Part shown: positions 33,820-42,504 of the stretch, one piece after another
Position numbering within the stretch: the stretch's first letter is position 1
How the letters are laid out: the number at the start of each line of letters is the position of its first letter
Assembly (NCBI GenBank): GCA_964457945.1
Contig: CAYWFX010000004.1
Coordinates: forward strand, 62,001 to 126,000
Direction of reading: 5' to 3'
Length of the DNA: 64,000 nucleotides
Origin: PHAA01 sp964457945
Lineage (GTDB): Bacteria; Bacillota; Syntrophomonadia; Syntrophomonadales; Syntrophomonadaceae
The notes under the pieces: generated by a model
The model's database searches: none
What the model was told of the DNA's origin: nothing
Seen by the model: only the letters and a program-made list of their open reading frames with translations
Program-made: the position numbers and the translations under genes

Positions 33820-34602
33820 ATGAAGAAAACATTGCTGGAAAAGTCGAGATTAATTAACCGCATTTTGCAAAAGCTTATAGGAAATCCGGTAGATTTTTTT
33901 GAGATGGCAAGTGTACTGGCTGAAAATTTGGAATGCAGTGTATTTGTAGTGGGAAGAAGAGGTCAAGTTATTGGTTACTCTTTTACCGAAGGTTTACCGT
34001 GTTCTGAAATTGATGGTCTGATAAGTCATGCTGAACATTTCCCGGAAAGCTTTAATCAAGAATTCATTAATATTCAAGAGACCCGAGCTAATATAACATT
34101 AGAAGAAGGCTGTAAATGCATATTTAATTTTGACCGGATGTCATGTGATTGTTCTAAACATATATGGTCTGTAACCCCAATTTTCGGAGGAGCCAGACGT
34201 ATTGGCACCATAGTTTTATGCCGTAATGGACAGAGTTTTTCCGATGAAGATATTGTCTTAGCAGAATATGGTTCCTTAGTGGTAGCCAATGAGGTAATGC
34301 GGATGAGGACCGAGCGGATTGAGGAAGATTCAAAAAAGAAGGCTGCTGTTCAAATAGCCGTAGCCACATTATCCTATTCGGAAAAAGAAGCCATAGAATA
34401 CATATTAGCGGAATTAAATGCTGAGGAAGGATTGTTGGTTGCCAGCAGGCTTGCCGATAAAGTAGGTATTACCAGATCCATTATTGTAAGCGCCTTGAGA
34501 AAATTTTCCAGCGCGGGAGTAATTGAATCGAGATCTTTGGGAATGAAGGGAACTTATATAAAAATTCTCAATGATTATATTCGAGATGAGTTGAAAAAAT
34601 AA
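33820..34602 (+). CDS. codY: GTP- and branched-chain amino acid-sensing repressor CodY
   Basis: This 260-residue global nutrient regulator has an N-terminal GAF-type ligand domain (LLEKSRLINRILQ, FEMASVLAENLECSVFVV), a linker helix, and a C-terminal winged helix-turn-helix (ASRLADKVGITRSIIVSALRK, then SAGVIESRSLGMKGTYI). It has AGGAGG before the ATG. The gene lies directly upstream of the flagellar operon, as in Bacillus subtilis, where CodY represses fla/che when nutrients are plentiful. Whether it does so here is inferred. I found no convincing CodY box in the 690-bp gap. Confidence 0.96.
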   Translation: MKKTLLEKSRLINRILQKLIGNPVDFFEMASVLAENLECSVFVVGRRGQVIGYSFTEGLPCSEIDGLISHAEHFPESFNQEFINIQETRANITLEEGCKCIFNFDRMSCDCSKHIWSVTPIFGGARRIGTIVLCRNGQSFSDEDIVLAEYGSLVVANEVMRMRTERIEEDSKKKAAVQIAVATLSYSEKEAIEYILAELNAEEGLLVASRLADKVGITRSIIVSALRKFSSAGVIESRSLGMKGTYIKILNDYIRDELKK

Positions 34603-34641
34603 GTATGGAATTGAGTGTTTAGATAATTAACTAAGCATTCG

Positions 34642-34679
34642 TATATACGCTTGTATTATCTAGAATACAAGCGTATATA
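34642..34679 (+). repeat. 16-bp perfect inverted repeat downstream of codY
   Basis: TATATACGCTTGTATT (34642-34657) and its exact complement (34664-34679) surround ATCTAG, 40 bp after the codY stop. No T tract follows, so it is not a classic terminator. It could end the codY message by structure alone or bind a dimeric regulator. Confidence 0.6.
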
Positions 34680-35096
34680 TTCGAACAGGCATAATATATT
34701 ATCGTATATAATTTAGCTTCAAAATGCAGGTCATAATTATTTAGGACTATCAGGAAATAAGCAACCACCAAATGAAGACCAAGTTAGTTACTAGTATGTA
34801 TTAAATCGGCTAATGACATCGTGTGATAAGCGGTCAAAATATATCTGCAATAAAATATTTTACTTTGCAACCTCCAGGATAAAAAACTCACCAAATCAAT
34901 ACTGCATCTTATATACATTGCAAATAACCATGCTTTTTCCTTAACGATTCTTCACTGGGTATATAGTTACTATGACCTAATGAGTAAATGAACCTATTTT
35001 ATTAGGAACAAAGTCACATTTTAGCAAAAAATGAAATAATTACTCGTATTGGGAATGAATTAGGTTTATTATTACATAATAAAAGAAGGAAAAAAA
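34680..35096. other. AT-rich gap with no recognisable gene
   Basis: Both strands lack an ORF with a ribosome site, and no RNA class, repeat or terminator was recognised. The stretch is clearly more AT-rich than its neighbours and probably serves as the long 5' control region of the flagellar operon. No sigma-D type promoter (TAAA, then GCCGATAT) was found in it. Confidence 0.5.
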
Positions 35097-35142
35097 TTGG
35101 TATATAAAGAATATATATTCTTTGGTATAAAAGTATTATAAT
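35097..35142 (+). promoter_or_regulatory. Candidate promoter and operator of the flagellar/chemotaxis operon
   Basis: TATAAT at 35137-35142 is a good -10 box. The -35 zone is occupied by a perfect 18-bp palindrome, AAAGAATATATATTCTTT (35106-35123), flanked by direct repeats TTGGTATA at 35097-35104 and 35122-35129. Absence of a consensus -35 together with a palindrome at that spot suggests control by a dimeric protein. The regulator is unknown. The flgB start is about 150 bp downstream. Confidence 0.45.
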
Positions 35143-35290
35143 AACTACATATTTGCTTAGGGAAAAAGTAGATACATATAGTTAATTTGCTTGTTTTAAA
35201 ATAATTTAGGTAATGTTTCATGAATAGCAGGAATTTGCATCAAGATAAGCGAAATATTTATGGAGAAAAAGCAATTTTTTTAGGGGTGAT

Positions 35291-35725
35291 ATGTTGCTGG
35301 ATAAAATTTTTAGTTCAAAAACCCAGATAATTTTAAACAAGGCTATGGACTCCGCTAGCGCAAGATCTGACGTAATAGCTAACAATATTGCTAATGTGGA
35401 TACGCCAGGATTTAAACGCAGTGAGCTCATCTTTGAAGAAAAACTAAACCAACTTATAGATAGTCAGACTAATACTGGTAATGATAAACTTCGTACTACC
35501 AATAAGCGGCATATTCAGATCGGGCAAGCACCTATGGATTTAGAGAGTTTTGAGCCGGAGATTAGAAAACTAGCCGACTTGAGTTATCGGAACGATGAAA
35601 ACAATGTTGATATTGATGTTGAAAATGCTAATATGACCAAGAATAAAGTATTTTATGATTCAATGGCTCAGAGCATGAGTAATGAAATCAAGCTACTCAG
35701 ACTAGCTATTACCGGGAGGGGGTAA
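35291..35725 (+). CDS. flgB: Flagellar basal-body rod protein FlgB
   Basis: This 144-residue proximal rod protein has the family N-terminal motif ARSDVIANNIANVDTPGFKRSE and a C-terminal helix (MAQSMSNEIKLLRLAITGRG), both needed for rod packing. It is the first gene of the flagellar operon, starts with ATG after AGGGGTGAT, and is followed by flgC 5 bp downstream. Exported by the flagellar type III system without a cleaved signal. Confidence 0.96.
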   Translation: MLLDKIFSSKTQIILNKAMDSASARSDVIANNIANVDTPGFKRSELIFEEKLNQLIDSQTNTGNDKLRTTNKRHIQIGQAPMDLESFEPEIRKLADLSYRNDENNVDIDVENANMTKNKVFYDSMAQSMSNEIKLLRLAITGRG

Positions 35726-35730
35726 CTGAA

Positions 35731-36183
35731 ATGAGTTTTCTTAACAGCATTGATGTTAGTGCATCCGGGCTAACGGCTCAAAGATTAAGAATGGATACCA
35801 TTGCCAGCAATATGGCCAATGTGGAGACTACGCGCGTTGCTAATGGTCAAGGACCCTACCGGAGGCATGTGGTGGTATTTGAGGCTCAGGACAACCAGCC
35901 TAAAGGCAAATTTAAAAGCGCCCTACAGGATCAGTTACTAGCCTTATCGGGAGTTAAGGTAAAAGAAATTCGGCAGTTAGGGGAAAATGAAGCCCCCTTT
36001 AGAAAGGTATATGAACCATCTAACCCTGATGCTGATGCTCAGGGTTACGTAAACTATCCCAATGTGAACGTAGTTGAAGAAATGATAAATATGATATCAT
36101 CTACTCGGGCTTATGAGGCCAATGCCAAGGTTATTGAAGCCAGCCGGGCTATGGCTATGCGAGCCCTTGATATAGGCAGATAG
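35731..36183 (+). CDS. flgC: Flagellar basal-body rod protein FlgC
   Basis: This 150-residue rod protein starts SFLNSIDVSASGLTAQRLRM and carries TIASNMANVETTR and the C-terminal YPNVNVVEEMINMISSTRAYEANAKVI segment in two adjoining parts, all typical of FlgC. It stacks with FlgB and FliE to form the proximal rod. A GGGAGGGGG-type ribosome site overlaps the flgB end, suggesting coupling. Confidence 0.97.
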   Translation: MSFLNSIDVSASGLTAQRLRMDTIASNMANVETTRVANGQGPYRRHVVVFEAQDNQPKGKFKSALQDQLLALSGVKVKEIRQLGENEAPFRKVYEPSNPDADAQGYVNYPNVNVVEEMINMISSTRAYEANAKVIEASRAMAMRALDIGR

Positions 36184-36194
36184 GAGGAACTTTA

Positions 36195-36509
36195 GTGAAA
36201 ATCGGTTCATTAGATACCGGGATGATATCAGCATTTAATCTGGATGATAAAGGTGTCCAGGAAGTAAAGCCGCTGGCCAGTGATAAACAGCCAGGATTTA
36301 TGGAGTATTTAAAGAATGCCCTGGGTGAGGTAGATGGCCTGCAGAAGGAAGCCGCAGCCAGCGCGGATAAGCTCGCTCTAGGGAACGAGGCTTATCTCCA
36401 CAATACCATGATTGCTTATGAGAAGGCCAATCTAGCTCTGCAACTCACGATAGAAGTTAGAAACAGGGTTGTAGAAGCATATCAAGAAATTACCCGCATG
36501 CAAATGTAA
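36195..36509 (+). CDS. fliE: Flagellar hook-basal body complex protein FliE
   Basis: This 104-residue adapter joins the MS ring to the rod. The conserved C-terminal half is present: LHNTMIAYEKANLALQLTIE followed by VRNRVVEAYQEITRMQM. The GTG start has AGGAGG upstream, 11 bp after flgC. Gene order flgB-flgC-fliE-fliF is the common Firmicute arrangement. Confidence 0.96.
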   Translation: MKIGSLDTGMISAFNLDDKGVQEVKPLASDKQPGFMEYLKNALGEVDGLQKEAAASADKLALGNEAYLHNTMIAYEKANLALQLTIEVRNRVVEAYQEITRMQM

Positions 36510-36529
36510 ATTAGGTTGGGAGTTGTACA

Positions 36530-38164
36530 ATGGAAAAGATTTTAGACCAATTGAAGCAAGCGGGGGCAAAAATTCAAGAAATTTGGGCTGAACGCAGTTT
36601 AAATCAAAAGTTGATTTATGCCGGGGCGATTATCTTTATAGTGATTGCGGCCTCGGTTTATTTTGTTGGCAGCAAACAAACTCCATATGAGGTGTTGTAC
36701 ACTGAATTGGATGCAAAGGATGCATCGGCTATAGTAGCCAAGCTGGATGAATACAAAACCCCGTATAAATTAGATAATAACGGAACTACAATATTAGTTT
36801 CCCCAACTGATAAATACACCACCCGCCTCAAATTAGCCGGCGCCAACCTGCCAATGGGAGTAGCAGGTCTGGAATTGTTTCAAACCAATAATTTTGGTGA
36901 AACCCAGACTGATAAGAAAGTTAAATACCAGATGGCCATGCAGGGTGAACTGGCTCGCACCATTCAGAGTCTGGAAAAAGTGAAAGCGGCCCGGGTACAT
37001 CTCGTAATTCCTGAAAAGACACTTTTTTCTGATAAAGAGGAATTGCCAAGCGCATCGGTGGCGATAACCACCAAGGATGAAACGAAGCTGACTCCTCAGG
37101 AAGTCCAAGGAATAATAAACCTAATTGCTAACTCAGTGGAAGGGCTGGACCCCAAGAAGGTAGTAATTGTAGATCATAATGGCAATTTAATCTCGGATAA
37201 CCTTCCTCAAAAAGGCACTACGACTGAAATGCTGGCCAGCCAAATGGCAATGAAGAAGGAAATTGAAAAAGAAAAGCAGTTAGCAATACAGAGCATGTTA
37301 GATAGTGCGCTGGGCAAGAACAATTCGGTGGTACGCGTAAGCGCCGAATTGAATTTCAATGATAAAGAGCAAAAGAATGAAACATATACCCATGACCCGG
37401 ATGGTTCTTTTACCCGCAGTGAACATATCATAAAAGAGGCAGGGACTGGAACGACTACTAGCACGGCTGCGGTTCCTGGTACTGACACTAATATTCAACA
37501 ATATACTCAGGTAAATCCTAATACCGGTGGAACCTCAACCACAGATAAAAGTGATGTAACTAGAAACTATGAGATTAATAAAACCGAATCCGTTATAAAG
37601 TATTCCACGGGTGAGACCAAATATGACTATTTGACCGTGGCTATTCTAGTTAATAATGCGGGTACTGCCCAGTCAAAACTGGGGGATACCGAGGAAGCCA
37701 AGATTACTAAGATTAGAAATATTGCTGCTACTGCCTGTGGACTTAAGGAAAATCGGCCTAATGAATCGGTCAGCCTAAAGGATAATATTTCAGTAGCATT
37801 CATTGATTTTTATGCAGAACCAGTGCCTGAGCCTGCACCTGCTACTGCTATTCAAAAGATGTTGAGTTCACCTCTGACCCCCTTTGTCTTTGCACTGGTG
37901 GCACTTTTGATTGTAGTACTGGTCTGGCTGCTAATCCGCAGGAGAAAACAGCAAGAAGTTGAAGAGCAGGAAAGAGAAGCAGAACTAGCTTTTGAAACCG
38001 TGGTAGATGAAGAAATTAGCATTGGCGATCTTCTAGAAAAGAACCTTAGCCCTGAAGAAAAGGAGAGACAGAAGATCAGGCAGGAGATAGAAAAACTAAT
38101 CGATGAAAGTCCAGAAAGCGCGGCCCAGGTGCTAAAGACCTGGCTAATAGAGGAACAGAGGTGA
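36530..38164 (+). CDS. fliF: Flagellar MS-ring protein FliF
   Basis: The 544-residue protein has two membrane helices (about 28-47 and about 450-468) flanking the periplasmic ring domains. An early segment VLYTELDAKDASAIVAKL, ARVHLVIPEKTLF and VEGLDPKKVVIVDHNG mark the ring-building motifs. The cytoplasmic tail (EEKERQKIRQEIEKLIDESPE) is the FliG-binding end. A Thr/Gly-rich insert near residues 300-340 (GTGTTTSTAAVPGTDTN) is the usual variable beta-collar region. It overlaps nothing and is followed by fliG after 5 bp. Confidence 0.97.
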   Translation: MEKILDQLKQAGAKIQEIWAERSLNQKLIYAGAIIFIVIAASVYFVGSKQTPYEVLYTELDAKDASAIVAKLDEYKTPYKLDNNGTTILVSPTDKYTTRLKLAGANLPMGVAGLELFQTNNFGETQTDKKVKYQMAMQGELARTIQSLEKVKAARVHLVIPEKTLFSDKEELPSASVAITTKDETKLTPQEVQGIINLIANSVEGLDPKKVVIVDHNGNLISDNLPQKGTTTEMLASQMAMKKEIEKEKQLAIQSMLDSALGKNNSVVRVSAELNFNDKEQKNETYTHDPDGSFTRSEHIIKEAGTGTTTSTAAVPGTDTNIQQYTQVNPNTGGTSTTDKSDVTRNYEINKTESVIKYSTGETKYDYLTVAILVNNAGTAQSKLGDTEEAKITKIRNIAATACGLKENRPNESVSLKDNISVAFIDFYAEPVPEPAPATAIQKMLSSPLTPFVFALVALLIVVLVWLLIRRRKQQEVEEQEREAELAFETVVDEEISIGDLLEKNLSPEEKERQKIRQEIEKLIDESPESAAQVLKTWLIEEQR

Positions 38165-38169
38165 TTTAA

Positions 38170-39189
38170 TTGGCTACCAGTACAGTGACAAAACCCCTCA
38201 ATGGCAAACAAAAGGCCGCGAATTTTTTGGTTTTTTTGGGGCCGGAAAAGTCGGCCCAGCTATTCAAACATATGAATGATGAGGAAATTGAACAATTGAC
38301 CTTGGAAATTGCTAATATGCGCAAGGTTTCCACTGATAAAATGGATGATATTTTCCGCGAATTTTTTGAAATGTGCCTAGCCAGCCAGTTTATAGGGCAG
38401 GGAGGTATTGCTTATGCTCGCGAAGTTCTGGAAAAGGCTTATGGGTCGGAGAGAACAGCAGAAATAATAGGGAGAATATCGGCCTCGTTACAGGTTAGGC
38501 CCTTTGATTTTGTCCGTAAAACTGATCCTAATCAGTTACTGAATTTTATACAGTCCGAACACCCGCAGACTATTGCTTTAATTCTGGCCTATCTGGAACC
38601 GGAAAAGGCTTCCTTAATTCTCTCCGCATTGCCTGCTGAAAGACAGGCCGAGATAGCTAAAAGGATAGCTATTATGGATACCACTTCACCGGAAGTAATC
38701 AAGGATGTGGAGCGGGTTTTGGAAAGAAAATTATCATCGATTACTCCGCAGGAAATGAGAACTGCGGGAGGAATCAAGTCGGTAGTAGAGATTATTAATC
38801 GGGTAGACCGGTCTACTGAGAAAACCATTATGGAATCTCTTGAGGTTCAGGATCCGGAATTGGCCGAAGAGATTAAGAAACTTATGTTTGTATTTGAAGA
38901 TATTGTAATGATAGATGATCGTTCCGTTCAGCGAGTTCTGCGCGAGGTGGAATCTCAGGATATGGCCCTCGCTCTAAAAGGTTCCAGTGCAGAAGTATCT
39001 AAAAAAATATTTTCCAATATGTCCACTCGAGCCGCCGATATGCTGCGCGAGGACACCGAATTTATGGGACCGGTCAGATTGCGGGATGTGGAAGAAGCTC
39101 AGCAGCGCATCGTGAATGTTATCCGCAGACTGGAAGAAGCGGGTGAAATAGTTGTGGCACGGGGCGGAGGAGATGAGGTCATTGTCTAA
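38170..39189 (+). CDS. fliG: Flagellar motor switch protein FliG
   Basis: The 339-residue switch protein has three armadillo-like domains. The N-terminal FliF-binding part begins LNGKQKAANFLVFLGPE. The middle domain has the EHPQTIALILAYLEPEKA motif (EHPQ) for FliM. The C-terminal torque domain contains FVFEDIVMIDDRSVQRVLRE with the charged residues that contact the stator. The TTG start has AGAGGTG upstream. The 3' end overlaps the start of fliH. Confidence 0.97.
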   Translation: MATSTVTKPLNGKQKAANFLVFLGPEKSAQLFKHMNDEEIEQLTLEIANMRKVSTDKMDDIFREFFEMCLASQFIGQGGIAYAREVLEKAYGSERTAEIIGRISASLQVRPFDFVRKTDPNQLLNFIQSEHPQTIALILAYLEPEKASLILSALPAERQAEIAKRIAIMDTTSPEVIKDVERVLERKLSSITPQEMRTAGGIKSVVEIINRVDRSTEKTIMESLEVQDPELAEEIKKLMFVFEDIVMIDDRSVQRVLREVESQDMALALKGSSAEVSKKIFSNMSTRAADMLREDTEFMGPVRLRDVEEAQQRIVNVIRRLEEAGEIVVARGGGDEVIV

Positions 39190-40000
39190 GATTATTAAAA
39201 GATCCGACTTATTTCTCTCTCACCCTCGGATAATTGAGTTCCTGGACATCTTAGCGCTGGAGCAAGACTTCCCGGAAGCTGAAGAGATACTTATACCTGC
39301 CCTGAGTGAACTAGATCAGGAGAAAATTGACATTGAAGCGTTGAAAAAAGAAAGCCAGACAATACTTGCGGAAACCGAGCAACTGGTAATGGGATTGCTG
39401 GAAAAGGCTAGAAATGAAGCGAAAAGTATTATCAGTGATGCCCATGAAGAGGCAGAGGTAATTAGAGCTCAGGTTCAGGAAGATGCTCAACAAATTCAGG
39501 AACAGGCAGGTAGTGAAGGCTACAACGATGGTTTAAAAAGAGCCCAGGCAGAAATAGAAGCAGATCGTCAGATGGCTATAGAGCAAAGCCAAAGTTTGAT
39601 CGAGGAAGCCCGGAGGACCAAGATTGCTATCCTTGATTCGGTGGAAAACGATATCGTGCGCCTAGCCATGGCGATTGCCAGGAAAGTAATTGTAGCTGAA
39701 TTAAGCTGCAATCCCCGGGCCATTGTGGATATTGTAAGGCAGGCTATAAGTTTTTTAGACAATCCTTATAATGTTAGAGTTTATGTGAATCCCGCCGATC
39801 TGCAGTATTTACTGGATTCTATTGCCAATGAAGGACTAACTGAAATAGGCAGTGCGGATCTGGAGATAGATGTAAAAGCCGATAGACGAATAAGCAGCGG
39901 CGGATGTATAGTAGACAGCAGCATGGGTTCGGTAGACGCTCAGTTAGATGGTCGTATACGTAAAGTAGAGGATGCTACAATGGAAGTTAGTCATGAGTAA
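39173..40000 (+). CDS. fliH: Flagellar assembly protein FliH
   Basis: About 275 residues. A charged coiled-coil middle (IISDAHEEAEVIRAQVQEDAQ region) leads to the C-terminal FliH/V-ATPase-E-like domain (KIAILDSVENDIVRLAMAIARKVI). It binds the ATPase FliI and the C ring. The start is uncertain: TTG 39152, ATG 39173 (ribosome site only 2 bp away) and TTG 39182 (GGAGGA about 10 bp upstream) are all in frame. All overlap the end of fliG, so translation is coupled. The stop overlaps the fliI start. Confidence 0.9.
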   Translation: MRSLSKIIKRSDLFLSHPRIIEFLDILALEQDFPEAEEILIPALSELDQEKIDIEALKKESQTILAETEQLVMGLLEKARNEAKSIISDAHEEAEVIRAQVQEDAQQIQEQAGSEGYNDGLKRAQAEIEADRQMAIEQSQSLIEEARRTKIAILDSVENDIVRLAMAIARKVIVAELSCNPRAIVDIVRQAISFLDNPYNVRVYVNPADLQYLLDSIANEGLTEIGSADLEIDVKADRRISSGGCIVDSSMGSVDAQLDGRIRKVEDATMEVSHE

Positions 40001-41318
40001 ACAGCATGCTTTCAATTTGGAAAAACACCTGACTATTCTGGAAAAATTGAATACCTGCGACCTGAGGGGTAAGATTACTCAGGCAATAGGTTTAACTCTA
40101 GAAGCTACCGGCCCAAGGGTTAGTCTGGGAGAGTTGTGCTATGTGAAAACCAACCAGGGAGACCGGGGCATGATACCCGCTGAAGTAGTAGGCTTCAAAA
40201 ACAACAAAATATTGCTTATGCCACTGGGCAACCTGGAAGGCATTGGACCGGGCAGCGAACTATTTGCCAGCGGTAAGACCCTCCGGGTTAATGTGGGGAT
40301 GGGCCTCATAGGGAGGGTGTTGAATGGATTGGGTGAGCCAATAGATGAGGGAGAACGCATTAATTATCAAAATGTTTACCCCGTAATGAACGCAGCACCT
40401 AATCCTTTAAAGAGAAAACGCATAAGTGAAATCCTACCAGTGGGTGTGAAGGCTATTGATGGCTTGAACACCTTGGGTAAAGGGCAGCGGATGGGAATAT
40501 TTGCCGGCAGCGGGGTGGGCAAGAGTACCTTAATGGGAATGATAGCCAGAAACACCGAGGCTGATATAAACGTAATTGCCCTTATAGGTGAGAGAGGCCG
40601 TGAGGTGCGGGAATTTCTGGAGAAGGATCTGGGAGAGGAAGGTTTGGCCCGCTCAGTAGTAGTTGTAGCGACCTCTGATCAACCAGCCCTGGTACGTCTC
40701 AAGGGTGCTTTTGTAGCCACAAGTATTGCAGAATATTTTCGGGATCAAGGCAAAGATGTTCTGCTGCTAATGGACTCCTTAACTCGTTTTGCCCTGGCTC
40801 AGCGTGAAGTAGGCCTGGCTATAGGTGAACCACCTGCGACCCGGGGATATACGCCGTCAGTCTTTGCGCTGATGCCCAAGCTGTTAGAGAGAGCTGGGAC
40901 ATCGGAAGAGGGTACCATTACGGGTCTATATACAGTTCTGGTAGAAGGTGACGACATGAATGAGCCAGTTACGGATGCAGTTCGGGGTATTGTGGATGGA
41001 CATATTGTGCTTAGCAGAGCCATGGCGGATATGAACATGTATCCTGCCATAGATGTTCTTAAAAGCATCAGTCGGGTAATGATAGACATAGTTTCCACGC
41101 AGCATTTACAGGATGCCAATCGTTTCCGATCTCTCTTGGCTACATATGAAGATGCCAAAGATTTAATCGACATTGGGGCTTATAAAAAGGGATCTAATTT
41201 TAGAGTGGATGAGGCCATAAGGGTGATTGAAAAATGCCGGACTTTTACTCGCCAGGATATCTATGAGGGGAGCCACCTGGCTCAAACTATGCAATTCCTG
41301 GAGAGTTCTATTGCATGA
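39993..41318 (+). CDS. fliI: Flagellum-specific ATPase FliI
   Basis: The 441-residue F1-beta-like ATPase powers or regulates flagellar export. Walker A is AGSGVGKSTLMGMIAR near residue 170, Walker B lies in DVLLLMDSLTRFALAQRE, and the export-ATPase motif GEPPATRGYTPSVFA follows. ATG 39993 lies inside the end of fliH (ATGAGTAA overlap). An upstream in-frame start at 39972 would only add seven fliH-overlapping residues. Confidence 0.96.
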   Translation: MSKQHAFNLEKHLTILEKLNTCDLRGKITQAIGLTLEATGPRVSLGELCYVKTNQGDRGMIPAEVVGFKNNKILLMPLGNLEGIGPGSELFASGKTLRVNVGMGLIGRVLNGLGEPIDEGERINYQNVYPVMNAAPNPLKRKRISEILPVGVKAIDGLNTLGKGQRMGIFAGSGVGKSTLMGMIARNTEADINVIALIGERGREVREFLEKDLGEEGLARSVVVVATSDQPALVRLKGAFVATSIAEYFRDQGKDVLLLMDSLTRFALAQREVGLAIGEPPATRGYTPSVFALMPKLLERAGTSEEGTITGLYTVLVEGDDMNEPVTDAVRGIVDGHIVLSRAMADMNMYPAIDVLKSISRVMIDIVSTQHLQDANRFRSLLATYEDAKDLIDIGAYKKGSNFRVDEAIRVIEKCRTFTRQDIYEGSHLAQTMQFLESSIA

Positions 41319-41333
41319 GCAGGTGTAAGATAA

Positions 41334-41783
41334 ATGAAACCCTTTAAGTTTAGATTACAGACTAAATTGAATTTAGCCTCACGGGAGGAGCAGCTAGCCA
41401 AAGAAGAAATGCAGTTGCGAGTCAGGGATCGTGACCGTATTCAAAACGAATTGGAGAAAATAATCGATAAACAATTGGAGCTGGAACAATCCATTAAGCA
41501 AATGATGCAGGAAGGCTTTTGTGTAGATAAATATTTGCTTTTTAAAGACTACCTGCCAGTACTTAAAGAATACAGAACTATAAAGGAAGAAGAACTGGCT
41601 AGAGCCGAACAGGATGTCGAGTCGGCACGTATAATATTGATTGAAAAAACTAGGGAAAACCAGACACTCAGTAAACTCAGGGAAAAAGAGTGGTATATAT
41701 ACCTGCAGGAATTACAAAAAGAAGAACAGCAGGTCATTGATGAAATAGCCATCAATAACCATTACAGGAAAAACCTAGTTTAA
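41334..41783 (+). CDS. fliJ: Flagellar export chaperone FliJ
   Basis: A 149-residue, almost entirely helical, highly charged coiled-coil protein beginning MKPFKFRLQTKLNLASREEQ, the usual FliJ opening. FliJ sits in the central pore of the FliI hexamer and contacts FlhA. Recognition rests on the opening, size, coiled coil and position after fliI, because the family is poorly conserved. Confidence 0.9.
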   Translation: MKPFKFRLQTKLNLASREEQLAKEEMQLRVRDRDRIQNELEKIIDKQLELEQSIKQMMQEGFCVDKYLLFKDYLPVLKEYRTIKEEELARAEQDVESARIILIEKTRENQTLSKLREKEWYIYLQELQKEEQQVIDEIAINNHYRKNLV

Positions 41784-41798
41784 ATACGAAAGGTATGA

Positions 41799-42449
41799 AT
41801 GGGTGCCACCACTATGAAAACAAAATTAAAAAAAATTGGCAAGATATTAGTATTTATGCTACTAGGGATTGTCCTGGTAGCAGGTATAGTCTGGGCCCTA
41901 TTGCATTTTAAAGTTGTGAACCTTCCTGCCTCCATCAGCAAGCTGTCAACTGTGGTGGAAAAAATACCGCTGGCAGATAAAATTCCATTTTTAAAACAGA
42001 GCGCACCTAAAGATCTGCAGGAGACAGAACTACAGAAAGTTAAACAAGAAAACGATACATTAAAAAGGAGTGCCGCTGAAAAAAAAGCTGAAATGGAAGC
42101 TCTGCAAAAGACCATGGAGGATATGGATAAGAAGCAAAAAATAGTACAGAAAGCTGGAGAGGATGCTAAGGCGGAAATTATTAGGCTCAATGAAAAGCTG
42201 CTGGTTGCGGCCAATCCTGCCAGCAATCCTAAGAACGACAAGCAGAGCATCTATAAGAATATGGCCCAATATTTTGCAGAGATGAATAGTAAAGAAGCTG
42301 CCGATTTGCTATCCAAGCTCAATGATCAGGATATTATCGGGGTTCTTGGTGCCATGGAAACTGCCCTGGCTGGCGAAATGCTGCAAAAAATGCCCCGGGA
42401 TAAAGCTGCTACTATTGCTAAGAAGATGCTGGTTGCCAGTCCTCAATAG
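41799..42449 (+). CDS. MotE-like flagellar protein (YlxF type)
   Basis: The 216-residue protein has an N-terminal membrane helix (KILVFMLLGIVLVAGIVWALL, residues about 17-37), a coiled coil (LQETELQKVKQENDTLKR onward), and a C-terminal MgtE-N-like helical domain (AAQYFAEM-type helix, ADLLSKLNDQDIIGVLGAME, AGEMLQKMPRDKAATIAKKM). Genes with this layout lie between fliJ and fliK in many Firmicutes. Stator or gate support is proposed for the family, not shown here. ATG 41814 is an alternative start. Confidence 0.8.
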   Translation: MGATTMKTKLKKIGKILVFMLLGIVLVAGIVWALLHFKVVNLPASISKLSTVVEKIPLADKIPFLKQSAPKDLQETELQKVKQENDTLKRSAAEKKAEMEALQKTMEDMDKKQKIVQKAGEDAKAEIIRLNEKLLVAANPASNPKNDKQSIYKNMAQYFAEMNSKEAADLLSKLNDQDIIGVLGAMETALAGEMLQKMPRDKAATIAKKMLVASPQ

Positions 42450-42504
42450 AGGGAGGGTAAACTTTCATCCATATATTATTGGGAGTAGAAAGGAGGTGAT
42501 ATAG

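Noticed and set aside
34603..35290. CodY box or sigma-D promoter before flgB
   Set aside because: No good match to AATTTTCWGAAAATT or to TAAA-N15-GCCGATAT was found by eye.
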